Positions 47,594 to 56,155 of a stretch of 64,000 nt of DNA are shown here, one piece after another. Source of the stretch: Aeromonas tecta. GTDB lineage: Bacteria; Pseudomonadota; Gammaproteobacteria; Enterobacterales; Aeromonadaceae. The notes under the pieces are model-generated. The model was not told the DNA's origin. It did no database searches and saw only the letters and a program-made list of their open reading frames with translations. The DNA is taken from assembly GCF_000820185.1 (NCBI RefSeq), contig NZ_CDCA01000034.1, forward strand, positions 1 to 64,000, read 5' to 3'. Position numbers and translations under genes: made by a program. Every line of letters begins with the position of its first letter. Position 1 is the first letter of the stretch.

Positions 47594-49801
47594 CTAGTTC
47601 AGCTCGGTGGGGTCGATATCCAGGCTCCAGCGTACTTTCTTGGTTTCCGGCCAGCCATCCAGCTCCTTGACTGCCCAATCCAGCAGCTGTGATAGCGGGG
47701 CCCGGTTCGGTCCCTGCACCAACAACTGCATCCTGAACTTGCCCGCCTTGCGCTCCATGAAGCCACTGATGGGGCCCAGCACCTGCACATGGGGGTAGTG
47801 GGCGCTGCGCAGCGTCTCGGCCAGGCGACTGAGGAACAGCTGCACCTCGTCGCGGCCGGTGGCCTCGGCCCTAAACAACCCTTGGTAGCTGAACGGCGGC
47901 AGCCCCAGCAGGCGGCGCTCCTTCAGCGCGGTGTCGGCGAAATGACCATAGCCATTCTGGGTCAGATCCTGCAGCAGGGCGTGCTCGGGGTGATGGCTCT
48001 GTAGCACCACCAGTCCGGGCTTGCTGGCGCGACCGGCGCGGCCCGCAACCTGGGTATAGAGCTGGGCCAGCTTCTCGGCGGCGCGAAAATCGGCGGAAAA
48101 CAGGGCGCCGTCCACGTCCAGCAGTCCCACTAGCGTCACGTCCGGGAAGTGGTGGCCCTTGGCCAGCATCTGGGTGCCGATCAGGATCTTGTACTTGCCG
48201 GCTTTGATGTCGCCGAGATGAGTCTCCAGCTCGCCCTTGCGGCGCGTGTTGTCCCGATCGATACGCACCACAGGATATTGCGGAAAAACGGTGGTAAGCA
48301 GCTGTTCCAGCTGTTCTGTGCCGACACCAGAGCCGATCAGTTCATTGCTGCCGCATTCCGGGCAGTGGTGGGGCAGCGGTCGGACGCTGTCGCAATGGTG
48401 GCAGTGCAATCGCCGCCCGGCCTGATGCCAGGTGTACCAGGCGTCGCAACGCTCGCAGGCGGCGCTCCAGCCACACTGGTGGCAGATGAGGGAGGGGGCA
48501 TAGCCGCGGCGGTTGAGAAACAGCATCACCTGGTTGCCCGCCGCCAGATGCTCCGCCATCAGCTGCTCCAGCTGGGGGGAGAGTCCGGCCTGTAGCCGCA
48601 CGCTCTTGATGTCCAGGATCACCTGGCGGGCGGTCTGGGCGTTGCCGGCCCGCCGGGTCAGGCTGAGGTGGTGATACTTGCCGCTCCTGGCGTTGTGCAG
48701 CGTCTCCAGCGAGGGGGTGGCCGAGCCGAGTAGGATGGGGATGCCGGCGCGATGAGCCCGCATCACCGCCAGATCCCGGGCGTGGTAACGGAAACCGTCC
48801 TGTTGCTTGAAGGAGCCGTCGTGCTCCTCATCGATGATGATGATGCCGAGATCCTTGAAGGGGGTGAACACGGCGGAGCGGGTGCCGATCAGGATGGCGG
48901 CGCCGCCATCGCGGCAGGCGAGCCAGGCATCGAGCCGCTCTCTGTCGTTCATGGCGGAGTTCATCGCCACCACCGGCACCTGGAAGCGGCGGCGGAAGCG
49001 GTTGATGGTCTGGGGGGTGAGGCCGATTTCCGGCACCATCACCAGCGCCTGTTTACCCGCCTTGAGCAGGGGCTCGAGGATGCTCAGGTAGACCTCCGTC
49101 TTGCCCGAGCCGGTGATGCCATCGAGCAGGAAGGCGCCAAATTGTTCGCTCTGACTGGTGATGGCGGAGACCGCCAGCGCCTGTTCACCGTTCAGACGCA
49201 GCCCTTCCCCCGCCTCGAACCGGCTGGCCCAGTCGCCGTCATGGCTCGGCTCCAGGCTGCGTTTCTCCAGCAGACCCTTCTTCTCCAGCGCGGTGAGGGC
49301 CGCGATCGAAATCTCCTCCTGCTTGAGGGCGGAGGGGGTCTGCGGCCTCTTGCGCAGCAGGGCCAGCGCCTGCTGCTGTTTGGCGGCGCGCTTGAGCTCG
49401 TTGAGATCGACTTCCATCCCCGCGTCGGTGGCAAACCAGAACTCCAGCTCGCGATAGGCGGCGGGCTCCCCCTTGCGCACCAGCACCGGCAAGGCGTGAG
49501 GCAGCACCTCTCCCAGCGGATGCTGGTAGTAGTTGGCACTCCACTCCATCAACGCCAGTATGTCCGGGCCCAGCACCGGCTCGCTGTCCAGTACCAGTTT
49601 GATGGGTTTGAGCTTGGCGCGGGGCACCTGACTCTCCCCCGGATGGGCCACCACCAGGCCAACCAGGGTCTGGGGACCGAAGGGGATCTCGACCCGACAA
49701 CCGGGTGCAGGCAGGGGCAGGGGAGAGAGATAGTCGAAATGACGGCGTAAGGGTACCGGCACAGCGACACGAACCAGATCAAGCGTTTGCGATGAATCCA
49801 C
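47594..49801 (-). CDS. priA: Primosomal replication restart helicase
   Basis: PriA recognises stalled forks and reloads the replisome. The 735-residue protein has the N-terminal 3'-DNA-binding domain, Walker A LLDGITGSGKTEVYL near residue 225, the DEEHDGSFKQQ box, and the zinc-binding cysteines (CHQCGWSAACERCDAWYTW; CHHCDSVRPLPHHCPECG) near 440-480. The length matches E. coli PriA (732). It is divergent from rpmE, as in many gammaproteobacteria. The start has only a weak ribosome site. Confidence 0.97.
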   Translation of the reverse strand: MDSSQTLDLVRVAVPVPLRRHFDYLSPLPLPAPGCRVEIPFGPQTLVGLVVAHPGESQVPRAKLKPIKLVLDSEPVLGPDILALMEWSANYYQHPLGEVLPHALPVLVRKGEPAAYRELEFWFATDAGMEVDLNELKRAAKQQQALALLRKRPQTPSALKQEEISIAALTALEKKGLLEKRSLEPSHDGDWASRFEAGEGLRLNGEQALAVSAITSQSEQFGAFLLDGITGSGKTEVYLSILEPLLKAGKQALVMVPEIGLTPQTINRFRRRFQVPVVAMNSAMNDRERLDAWLACRDGGAAILIGTRSAVFTPFKDLGIIIIDEEHDGSFKQQDGFRYHARDLAVMRAHRAGIPILLGSATPSLETLHNARSGKYHHLSLTRRAGNAQTARQVILDIKSVRLQAGLSPQLEQLMAEHLAAGNQVMLFLNRRGYAPSLICHQCGWSAACERCDAWYTWHQAGRRLHCHHCDSVRPLPHHCPECGSNELIGSGVGTEQLEQLLTTVFPQYPVVRIDRDNTRRKGELETHLGDIKAGKYKILIGTQMLAKGHHFPDVTLVGLLDVDGALFSADFRAAEKLAQLYTQVAGRAGRASKPGLVVLQSHHPEHALLQDLTQNGYGHFADTALKERRLLGLPPFSYQGLFRAEATGRDEVQLFLSRLAETLRSAHYPHVQVLGPISGFMERKAGKFRMQLLVQGPNRAPLSQLLDWAVKELDGWPETKKVRWSLDIDPTELN

Positions 49802-49947
49802 CAGGGGTTGCCTATTTTTTCTGCGAAGCCACTTGCCTGAACTCAGGCATTTCCTATATTATTCGCAGCCTTTGAAACTGTGTTCAACAATCGTGTGGTG
49901 TCCGACAACAGATCGGATGGCGACACGGCCTATAATCGAGGTTGTCC

Positions 49948-50163
49948 ATGAAAGCTAATATCCATCCTGAGTACGTCGCCATCACCGCTAAATGTTCTTG
50001 CGGTAACGTCATCAACACTTTCTCTACCCTGGGTAAAGATCTGAGCCTGGACGTATGTTCCGCGTGCCACCCGTTCTATACCGGCAAGCAGAAAGAAGTT
50101 TCTAGCGGCGGCCGCGTAGACAAGTTCAACAAGCGTTTCGGTGGTCTGACTGCCAAGAAGTAA
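49948..50163 (+). CDS. rpmE: 50S ribosomal protein L31, zinc form
   Basis: The 71-residue protein [20 protein letters not shown] has the four zinc ligands (CSCG and CSACH) of the C+ form of L31. A TATAAT lies 12-17 bases upstream of the start, and GAGG is the ribosome site, so the leader is very short. A terminator follows. A small inverted repeat (AGAAGTAA/TTACTTCT) spans the stop codon. Confidence 0.97.
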   Translation: MKANIHPEYVAITAKCSCGNVINTFSTLGKDLSLDVCSACHPFYTGKQKEVSSGGRVDKFNKRFGGLTAKK

Positions 50164-50184
50164 TCTTACTTCTGAAGAATTCTG

Positions 50185-50212
50185 AAAAAGGCGCCCATTG
50201 GGCGCCTTTTTT
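50185..50212 (+). terminator. rpmE terminator
   Basis: A 10-bp stem (AAAGGCGCCC/GGGCGCCTTT) is followed by Ts. Confidence 0.88.
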
Positions 50213-50279
50213 ATTGGACGGCATTCTGTATTGCGACGCTTTGCCCTATGGTGTTGGCTCAATCATGGGAGAAGAACAG

Positions 50280-51713
50280 ATGCGCACATGTCTGGTGATG
50301 GGGGCCGCGGGCTATATCGGCTCCTACCTGGTGCCCCACTTGCAACAGCTGGGTTACCGGGTCATCGCCGGGGCCCGCCGCCCCTGCCGTCTGCCGGAGG
50401 GCGTCGAGTTTCGCCTCGCCGACAGCCTCAAGCCCATCACCCTGCTACCGGCCCTGGCCGGGGTCGATACCGTCTTCTATCTGGTACACGCCATGGGTGC
50501 CGGCGCGGGGTTTCACCGGCTGGAGCAGCAGGGGGTGAAAAACTTCGCCCGCGCCGCCCGCGCCGCAGGGGTGCGCCGCATCATCTATCTCGGCGCCATC
50601 CAGCCCATCCCCTGCAACAGCCGCCATCTCAACTCCCGCCGCCATTGTGGCGAGCTGTTTCGGGAGGCTGGGGTGCCGACGGTGGAGCTGCGGGCCGGCA
50701 TCATCATCGGGCCAGGCTCGGCTGCGTTTGAGGTGATGCGGGATCTAGTGTTCAACCTACCGCTGATGGTGACCCCCAAGTGGGTGCGCTCGCGTACCCC
50801 GCCCATCGCGCTGTCCAACCTGCTGCACTACCTGGTCGGGCTGGTGGAGGCCGAGGGGGTGGATGGCCAGGTGTATAACGCCGCCGGCCCCGAGCTGCTC
50901 AGCTATCAGCAGCAGTTGCAGAAGTTCGCCGCCCATATCGGCAAGCGTTGCCCCATCATCCCCATTCCCTTCCTGAGCCCCCGTCTCTCGGCTTGGTGGC
51001 TGCAATTTGCGACTTCGGTGCCGCAACCCATTGCCAAGGCGCTGGTGGGGGGGCTCAAGCACGACATCCCGGCCGATGATGCCCCGTTACGGGCGTTGCT
51101 GCCCCAGCACCTGCTCGATTTTGACGAGGCGTTGACGGAGACCCTGGCGCTGGAGCAGAAGCTCGGCGCCGAGCAGCAGGGCCAGGAGACCGCGCTGGGT
51201 CTGCGCTGGCGCCATCCCGAATATGGCTTCTACGATCGCACCGCCAGCGGGGAGACGCTCTGCCTCGCTGCTCCGGACGTGGTGTGGCAGGTGTTGCAGC
51301 AGCTCGGCGGCGAGCAGCGCTACTTCTACATGAACGAGTTGTGGGTGGTGCGAGAATGGATGGATCATCTGATCGGTGGCCCGGCCCGCACCCGTGGGCG
51401 CACCAACCCGGACCGCTTCGTGAAGGGGGACATGCTGGACTCCTGGCAGATCCTCGGGGTGGATGAGGGGCGCAGGCTGGATCTGTTGTTCAACATGAAG
51501 GCCCCCGGCGTGGGGCGGCTGGAGTTCAATATCTTGCCGGAAGAATCCGGTCTGACCCGGCTGCGGGTGACGGCGCACTGGCATCCGCAGGGCGCCTGGG
51601 GGCTGGCTTACTGGCTCGCCATGCTGCCGTTCCACCTCTTCATCTTCCAGGGCATGACCGAGGCCATCGCACGCCAGGCGGAGGCGCGGGCCGGCATTCC
51701 GGTGATGGATTGA
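50280..51713 (+). CDS. YbjT-like NAD(P)-binding protein with DUF2867
   Basis: The 477-residue protein has an atypical short-chain dehydrogenase Rossmann domain (CLVMGAAGYIGSYLVPHL at the start, FYLVHAMGAG) and a C-terminal DUF2867 domain (from about residue 330). It aligns along its length with E. coli YbjT, for example ELRAGIIIGPGSAAFEVMRD and WVRSRT.PIALSNLLHYLV. The function is unknown; an NAD(P)-dependent activity is inferred. The ATG at 50280 is preferred for its GGGAGAA site; an ATG at 50265 is possible. Confidence 0.87.
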   Translation: MRTCLVMGAAGYIGSYLVPHLQQLGYRVIAGARRPCRLPEGVEFRLADSLKPITLLPALAGVDTVFYLVHAMGAGAGFHRLEQQGVKNFARAARAAGVRRIIYLGAIQPIPCNSRHLNSRRHCGELFREAGVPTVELRAGIIIGPGSAAFEVMRDLVFNLPLMVTPKWVRSRTPPIALSNLLHYLVGLVEAEGVDGQVYNAAGPELLSYQQQLQKFAAHIGKRCPIIPIPFLSPRLSAWWLQFATSVPQPIAKALVGGLKHDIPADDAPLRALLPQHLLDFDEALTETLALEQKLGAEQQGQETALGLRWRHPEYGFYDRTASGETLCLAAPDVVWQVLQQLGGEQRYFYMNELWVVREWMDHLIGGPARTRGRTNPDRFVKGDMLDSWQILGVDEGRRLDLLFNMKAPGVGRLEFNILPEESGLTRLRVTAHWHPQGAWGLAYWLAMLPFHLFIFQGMTEAIARQAEARAGIPVMD

Positions 51714-51891
51714 AACCATATCTATAACTAAATAGGTATTAGTGGGTGGTGCGACATGCTGATAACCAGCATGTCATAGGCTTGCAGCCATACTTTCTGC
51801 TGTGAAAGCCCGCTGGTTTTCTTTATGATCCTCAGCCCTCGCCGTTGGCGAGTCATGCACCACCACATTCATTTCCGTATCGGGGTCCCCC

Positions 51892-53136
51892 ATGTCCGAT
51901 CTGCGTCAGCAAGCGCTCGATTACCACGCCCAGCCTGTTCCCGGCAAGATTGCCATCGCCCTCACCAAGTCCGCCGAGACTGCCCATGATCTGGCGCTGG
52001 CCTACAGCCCGGGAGTCGCCGAGCCGGTGCGCGAGATCGCCGCCAACCCGGACCATGCCTACCGCTATACCGGCAAGGGCAACCTGGTGGCCGTCATCTC
52101 CAACGGCACCGCCATCCTGGGGTTGGGCAATCTGGGCCCGCTGGCCTCCAAGCCGGTGATGGAAGGCAAGGCCTTGCTGTTCAAGCGCTTCGCCGGCATC
52201 GACGCCATCGACATCGAAGTGAAACACGAGACCAGTGCCCAGTTCATCGATACGGTGGCGGCCATCGCCGACACCTTCGGTGGCATCAACCTGGAAGACA
52301 TCAAGGCACCCGAGTGCTTCGAGATAGAGCAGGCGCTGATCGAGCGCTGCGACATCCCGGTGTTCCACGATGACCAGCACGGCACCGCCATCGTCACCGC
52401 CGCCGGTCTGCTCAACGCGCTGGAGGTGCAGGGCAAGCGCATCGAACAGAGCCGCATCGTCTGCATGGGCGCCGGCGCTGCCGCTACCGCCTGCATGGAC
52501 CTGCTGATCAAGTGCGGCGCTCGCCCTGAGCTTATCTTCATGCTGGACCGCCAGGGCGTGATCCACAGCGGTCGCACCGATCTGAATCAGTACAAGCAGC
52601 GTTTCGCCAACGACACGCCGCTGCGCACTCTGATGGAGGCGATCGACGGTGCCGATGTGTTCGTCGGCGTCTCTGGCCCGGACGTGCTGCCTACCGAGGC
52701 GGTGGCCCTGATGGCACCGCGCCCGGTGATCTTCGCCTGCTCCAACCCGGATCCCGAGATCAAACCCGCGCTGGCCCACGCCGTGCGCGATGACCTCATC
52801 ATGGGTACGGGCCGCTCGGACTATCCGAACCAGATCAACAACGTCATCTGCTTCCCCTTCCTCTTCCGCGGCGCCCTGGATGCCCGTGCCAGCCGCATCA
52901 ACGATGCCATGAAGATTGCCGCGGTGGAGGCCATCCGTGGTCTGGTGAAAGAACCCGTGCCGGCCGAGGTGCTGACCGCCGCCGGGGTGAGCGAGCTGCA
53001 CTTTGGCAAGGATTACGTCATTCCCAAGCCGATGGATGCCCGTCTGCTGCCTCGGGTGGCCCGCGCCGTGGCGCTGGCGGCCGTTGACTCCGGGGTGGCG
53101 CGCGTGGTGCTGCCTGCCGGCTACATGCAGGACTGA
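51892..53136 (+). CDS. maeB: NAD(P)-dependent malic enzyme, short form
   Basis: The 414-residue enzyme decarboxylates malate to pyruvate. It shows the malic domain ([35 protein letters not shown]), the catalytic and metal region ([23 protein letters not shown]) and the Rossmann domain ([17 protein letters not shown]). It lacks the C-terminal phosphotransacetylase-like domain of E. coli MaeB, so it is the short form found in vibrios and gram-positives. The coenzyme cannot be fixed from sequence by eye. It stands alone, with a terminator behind. Confidence 0.92.
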   Translation: MSDLRQQALDYHAQPVPGKIAIALTKSAETAHDLALAYSPGVAEPVREIAANPDHAYRYTGKGNLVAVISNGTAILGLGNLGPLASKPVMEGKALLFKRFAGIDAIDIEVKHETSAQFIDTVAAIADTFGGINLEDIKAPECFEIEQALIERCDIPVFHDDQHGTAIVTAAGLLNALEVQGKRIEQSRIVCMGAGAAATACMDLLIKCGARPELIFMLDRQGVIHSGRTDLNQYKQRFANDTPLRTLMEAIDGADVFVGVSGPDVLPTEAVALMAPRPVIFACSNPDPEIKPALAHAVRDDLIMGTGRSDYPNQINNVICFPFLFRGALDARASRINDAMKIAAVEAIRGLVKEPVPAEVLTAAGVSELHFGKDYVIPKPMDARLLPRVARAVALAAVDSGVARVVLPAGYMQD

Positions 53137-53161
53137 GCCAAGGCTCAGCCACAGGCATGAC

Positions 53162-53188
53162 AAAAGGGGTCCCACGATGGGGCCCCTT
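53162..53188. terminator. Terminator between maeB and the first asr-like gene
   Basis: AAAAGGGGTCCC pairs with GGGGCCCCTTTT around a short loop. It serves both convergent genes and is the counterpart of the one at 53544-53569. Confidence 0.82.
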
Positions 53189-53211
53189 TTCATGGGGAGC
53201 TTGGCGAATGA

Positions 53212-53400
53212 TCAGGCGCTTTTCGGCGTCACCTTCTTGGTGGTGGGGGCGGCCTTGGCGTGGGTGGCCTTGTGGTGTTTTTTCACCACCTTGGTCTGGG
53301 TAGTCTGGGGAGCGGCGCCCTTGGTCGGGGTGGCGGCCATGGTGAAACCGGAGGTCAGGGCGAAGACGGCGGCCAGACTCAGGGGGATCAGCTTGTTCAT
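53212..53400 (-). CDS. Asr-like small secreted protein (copy 1, distal)
   Basis: The 62-residue precursor has a signal peptide (MNKLIPLSLAAVFALTSGFT then MAA) and a short basic mature part rich in Lys, His, Thr, Ala and Pro (KVVKKHHKATHAKAAP). This matches the acid-shock (Asr) type of periplasmic protein in composition. It is a paralogue of the gene at 53586. A duplicated RstA box lies about 100 bases upstream, inside an rstB remnant. GGAACTGGAAT precedes the ATG. Confidence 0.8.
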   Translation of the reverse strand: MNKLIPLSLAAVFALTSGFTMAATPTKGAAPQTTQTKVVKKHHKATHAKAAPTTKKVTPKSA

Positions 53401-53499
53401 ATTCCAGTTCCTTGTGCGGGTTGATGGTATGGAGTGATTCTCCATGCCTTCATCCTAGGGCCCTTCCCGATCCCCGTCAGTGAGTGGCTGGTGACGGTT

Positions 53500-53513
53500 T
53501 GTATCCAGATGTA
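53500..53513 (-). promoter_or_regulatory. RstA box of the distal asr-like gene
   Basis: On the minus strand the site reads TACATCTGGATACA, 13 of 14 positions of the E. coli RstA box TACATNTNGTTACA as I recall it. It lies in the rstB 3' remnant. Confidence 0.75.
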
Positions 53514-53543
53514 CGACCCTGGCCCGGTAGACATGACAAAGAC

Positions 53544-53569
53544 AAAAGGGGCCCCGAAGGGCCCCTTTT
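53544..53569. terminator. Terminator of the proximal asr-like gene
   Basis: AAAAGGGGCCC-CGAA-GGGCCCCTTTT, perfect 11-bp stem. Confidence 0.85.
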
Positions 53570-53585
53570 AGCGAAAGCGTACGAC

Positions 53586-53765
53586 TTACTTGGTCTTGGG
53601 CGCGACTTTCACGGCGGGCGCGGTATGGGCCGCCTTGTGATGCTTTTTCACCACCTTGGTCTGAGTCGCTTGGGGAGCGGCGGTCTTGGTCGGGGTGGCG
53701 GCCATGGTGAAGCCAGAGGTCAGGGCGAAGACAGCGGCCAGGCTCAGGGGGATCAGCTTTTTCAT
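53586..53765 (-). CDS. Asr-like small secreted protein (copy 2, proximal to rstB)
   Basis: The 59-residue precursor has nearly the same signal peptide as its paralogue (MKKLIPLSLAAVFALTSGFT) and the mature KVVKKHHKAAHTAPAVKVAP. The signal-peptide half is almost invariant, while the basic tail differs in length and order. It lies 54 bases after rstB, and an RstA box within rstB precedes it. In E. coli asr is the textbook RstA target, which fits. Function in acid or charge protection is inferred. Confidence 0.82.
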   Translation of the reverse strand: MKKLIPLSLAAVFALTSGFTMAATPTKTAAPQATQTKVVKKHHKAAHTAPAVKVAPKTK

Positions 53766-53819
53766 ATTCCAGTTCCTCGTTCGGGTTGATGGTATGGAGC
53801 TTTTCTCCATGCCTTCATC

Positions 53820-55145
53820 CTAGAGTCCTTCCCGATCCGCTTCAGTGAGTGGCTGGTGACGGTTTGTATCCAAATGTACCGGCAGCCTCAGGCAGAAGCA
53901 GGCGCCCGCCTCACTGGGCAAGAGTTGTACCTCCCCGCCGTGATGACGGGCGATGCTGCGCACGATGGCGAGGCCGAGCCCGGCGCCGCCGGTGCGTCTG
54001 TCCCGACTCTGATCCAGTCGCACGAAGGGCTCGAAAACCTGGGCGGCCAGCGCCGGGTCGATGCCGGGGCCATCGTCGCTCACCGTCAGCAGGTAGTGTT
54101 CTTGCTGCTGCTCCATGCGCAGCGTCACCTGACCGACGGCATAGCGCAGGGCATTGCTGATGAGGTTCTCCAGTGCGCGCTCCAGCAACCTGGCGTCACC
54201 GCGCCAGGGCAGGGTGCTGGCAGGAGGGGTGAGCAGCAGGTGGATCGCAGGGCGCAGCGCCTGCCAGTCTGCCAGCCGGCCTGCGGCCCAGTCGCCCAGT
54301 TCCAGATCGCTACACTGCAGCGGCAGCTCAGGCCGATCGAGCCGGGCATACGTGAGCATCTCCTCGATGAGGGCATCCAGCGCCCCGAGATCGCGCTCGA
54401 GCCCCTGCCGGTCGGCCTCGGCTGGCTGCGGCTCCAGCATGGCGAGCCGGTAGCGCAGCCTGACCAGCGGGGTACGCAGCTCGTGGGCGATGGCATCGGT
54501 CAGTTGCTTGCGGCTGGCCAGCATGGCTTGCAACTGCTCGGCCATCAGATCGAAGGTGCGGCCGACTCGGGCCAGGCTGCTGCTGGCGGGCAGGTGGGTG
54601 CGGCTGGAGAGATCGCCATCACCGAGCCGGCGCGCCGCTTGTTCGAGTTGTTGCAGGCCACGCCAGTGGGGGCGCAGCCAGAGCAGGATCGGCAGGCCGA
54701 GGGAGAGGCCGATGAGCAGCAGCAGCCCCACATCGACCCAATGCAGTTCATGCAGGTAGGAGAGATAGGGCACGGGGCCGACGATCAGCACCTGATCGGT
54801 GTCGGGAATGCGCTGCAGGAAGGTGTCATCCTCCTCGACGATGACGATGTTGCCCGCCTCGAGGAAGCTCTGATCGTCGCTGGCGAGTGGTTGCTTGGAG
54901 AGGGAGCCGGTTTGCAGCGGCAGGTTGAGCTGCTGGCTCTGCTCCGTCATGCGGGCGGGCCAGCGCTCCGGCGGCAGGCGGGCCAGCTCACCGGTCAGCA
55001 GACCGAGGGAGCCTTGCATCATGCGTTCAAGATAGTGATCCCCCGCCCGCTCGGCGCTGACCTGATAGACCAGGCCGATCAGCAGGATGGCGAGGCCGAA
55101 GCAGCCGATCAGCAGCAGGTAGAACTGGATAAACAGGCGACGCAT
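53820..55145 (-). CDS. rstB: Sensor histidine kinase RstB
   Basis: The 441-residue inner-membrane kinase has MRRLFIQFYLLLIGCFGLAI as first membrane segment, a small periplasmic domain, a second segment (about 137-158), HAMP, the H-box AIAHELRTPLVRLRYRLAML, and the N, G1 and G2 boxes (ENLISNALRYA, DDGPGIDP, GGAGLGLAIV). TFLQRIPDTDQVLIVGPVPYL matches E. coli RstB closely. A tail of about 20 residues past the kinase domain overlaps the promoter and RstA box of the next gene. rstA is 71 bases upstream. Confidence 0.95.
   Translation of the reverse strand: MRRLFIQFYLLLIGCFGLAILLIGLVYQVSAERAGDHYLERMMQGSLGLLTGELARLPPERWPARMTEQSQQLNLPLQTGSLSKQPLASDDQSFLEAGNIVIVEEDDTFLQRIPDTDQVLIVGPVPYLSYLHELHWVDVGLLLLIGLSLGLPILLWLRPHWRGLQQLEQAARRLGDGDLSSRTHLPASSSLARVGRTFDLMAEQLQAMLASRKQLTDAIAHELRTPLVRLRYRLAMLEPQPAEADRQGLERDLGALDALIEEMLTYARLDRPELPLQCSDLELGDWAAGRLADWQALRPAIHLLLTPPASTLPWRGDARLLERALENLISNALRYAVGQVTLRMEQQQEHYLLTVSDDGPGIDPALAAQVFEPFVRLDQSRDRRTGGAGLGLAIVRSIARHHGGEVQLLPSEAGACFCLRLPVHLDTNRHQPLTEADREGL
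53865..53878 (-). promoter_or_regulatory. RstA box inside the rstB coding region
   Basis: TACATTTGGATACA on the minus strand matches the RstA consensus at 13 of 14 positions. It encodes part of VHLDT in the C-terminal tail of RstB and lies 100 bases before the proximal asr-like ATG. Confidence 0.8.
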
Positions 55146-55216
55146 GGGCGCACTCCCGGTGAGCATTCCAACAGCAGGGGGCCTAGATTGTCACGGTTGG
55201 ACAAGCCACGGCCCGG

Positions 55217-55924
55217 TTATTCCCAGGCGTGGGGCACCAGCAGGTAGCCCTTCTGGCGCACTGTCTTGATCCGGGTCGGATTGTTGGTGTCATCGCCGAG
55301 CTTGCGTCGCAGGCGGGAGATGGCGACATCCATGCTGCGATCCTGGCCGTCGTAGTCGCGACCGCGCAGGCTGCGAAACAGCGCCTCTCGCCCCAGAATG
55401 TGGCCGGCGTGGCAGGCCAGCTCCCACAAGAGATCGAAATCGGCGGTGGAGAGCGGGATGCTGTTGCCATCCAGGCGCACGTCCCGGCCCGGGCCATCGA
55501 TCAGCAGCCGCCCGAACAGCAGGCGCTGGGCCGGAGCACTGGGCTGGGTCGCTTGCGGCGCCTGTCCCTGCTGGCGAAATTGCACCCGCAGCCGGGCCAG
55601 CAGCACCGGCGGCGGTGTGGTCTTGAGGATGTAGTCGTTGGCGCCGAGCTCCAGACTCAGGATCTGGTTCATGTCGCTGTCGAGCGAGGTGAGCATGACG
55701 ATAGGGCCACTAAAGTGCGGCCGCAGCTCCCGGCACAGGGAGAGGCCGTCCTGCCCCGGCAGCATGATGTCGAGTAACACCAGGTCCGGCTGCTCGGCCT
55801 CGACTCTGGCCAGCGCCCTGTCCCCGCGGGTTTCCAGCAGGACTTCCATATCGTGGCGGCCGAGCCAGCTGCTGATGAGCTGGCCTATTTCGGGATCATC
55901 TTCAACAAAGAGAACGCGTGGCAT
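55217..55924 (-). CDS. rstA: Response regulator RstA (OmpR family)
   Basis: The 235-residue protein starts MPRVLFVEDDPEIGQLISSW, with phospho-acceptor Asp in PDLVLLDIMLPGQDG, the RstA-specific TSLDSDMNQILSLELGANDY and ILKTTPPPVLLARLR, and a C-terminal winged helix ending KTVRQKGYLLVPHAWE, as in E. coli RstA. It is the first gene of rstA-rstB-asr. I looked for a PhoP box upstream and saw none. The ATG at 55924 lacks a strong ribosome site. Confidence 0.95.
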   Translation of the reverse strand: MPRVLFVEDDPEIGQLISSWLGRHDMEVLLETRGDRALARVEAEQPDLVLLDIMLPGQDGLSLCRELRPHFSGPIVMLTSLDSDMNQILSLELGANDYILKTTPPPVLLARLRVQFRQQGQAPQATQPSAPAQRLLFGRLLIDGPGRDVRLDGNSIPLSTADFDLLWELACHAGHILGREALFRSLRGRDYDGQDRSMDVAISRLRRKLGDDTNNPTRIKTVRQKGYLLVPHAWE

Positions 55925-56010
55925 GGTGGTGTGACACCCAGGCAATGGCGCGAATGCGCGTGCCGCCAGCATAACGGCTCCACCGCCTGTCTGCACTGGG
56001 ATAAATAATC

Positions 56011-56034
56011 AAACAGGGCCCTTGGGCCCTGTTG
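56011..56034 (-). terminator. Terminator after trmA
   Basis: AACAGGGCCC-TT-GGGCCCTGTT, with the T-rich side on the minus strand (TTTGATTATTT), closes trmA transcription. Confidence 0.8.
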
Positions 56035-56061
56035 TTACTCTGATCGTGAAGACGGGAGGGA

Positions 56062-56084
56062 TCAACCTGCCTTGCGGCGCCGAT
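56062..56084 (-). pseudogene. Possible short echo of the trmA 3' end
   Basis: On the minus strand, ATCGGCGCCGCAAGGCAGGT then TGA matches the end of trmA (ATCTGCGCCGCAAGGCGGGT then TAA) with three differences in 23 bases; both read RRKAG stop. A REP-like element separates the two copies. Confidence 0.55.
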
Positions 56085-56107
56085 CTCGCCTCACATCGAG
56101 GCTCTTC

Positions 56108-56149
56108 GCTCCCTTCTCCCCTTGCGGGAGAAGGGCTGGGGATGAGGGG
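56108..56149. repeat. REP-like element between trmA and its 3' echo
   Basis: This is the inverted counterpart of 47524-47564, with the palindromic core TTCTCCCCTTGCGGGAGAAG and the arm CTGGGGATGAGGGG. It begins 6 bases after the trmA stop. Confidence 0.8.
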
Positions 56150-56155
56150 GGGAAA

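Larger units (their letters stand above)
53156..53878 (-). repeat. Tandem duplication of an asr-like transcription unit with the rstB 3' end
   Basis: The unit CATGACAAA, terminator, small gene, leader, rstB tail and RstA box occurs twice at a 365-base period (ATGs at 53400 and 53765; boxes at 53500 and 53865). Similarity stops one or two bases beyond each RstA box. The left copy therefore carries the last 20 codons of rstB as an untranslated remnant. Confidence 0.92.
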
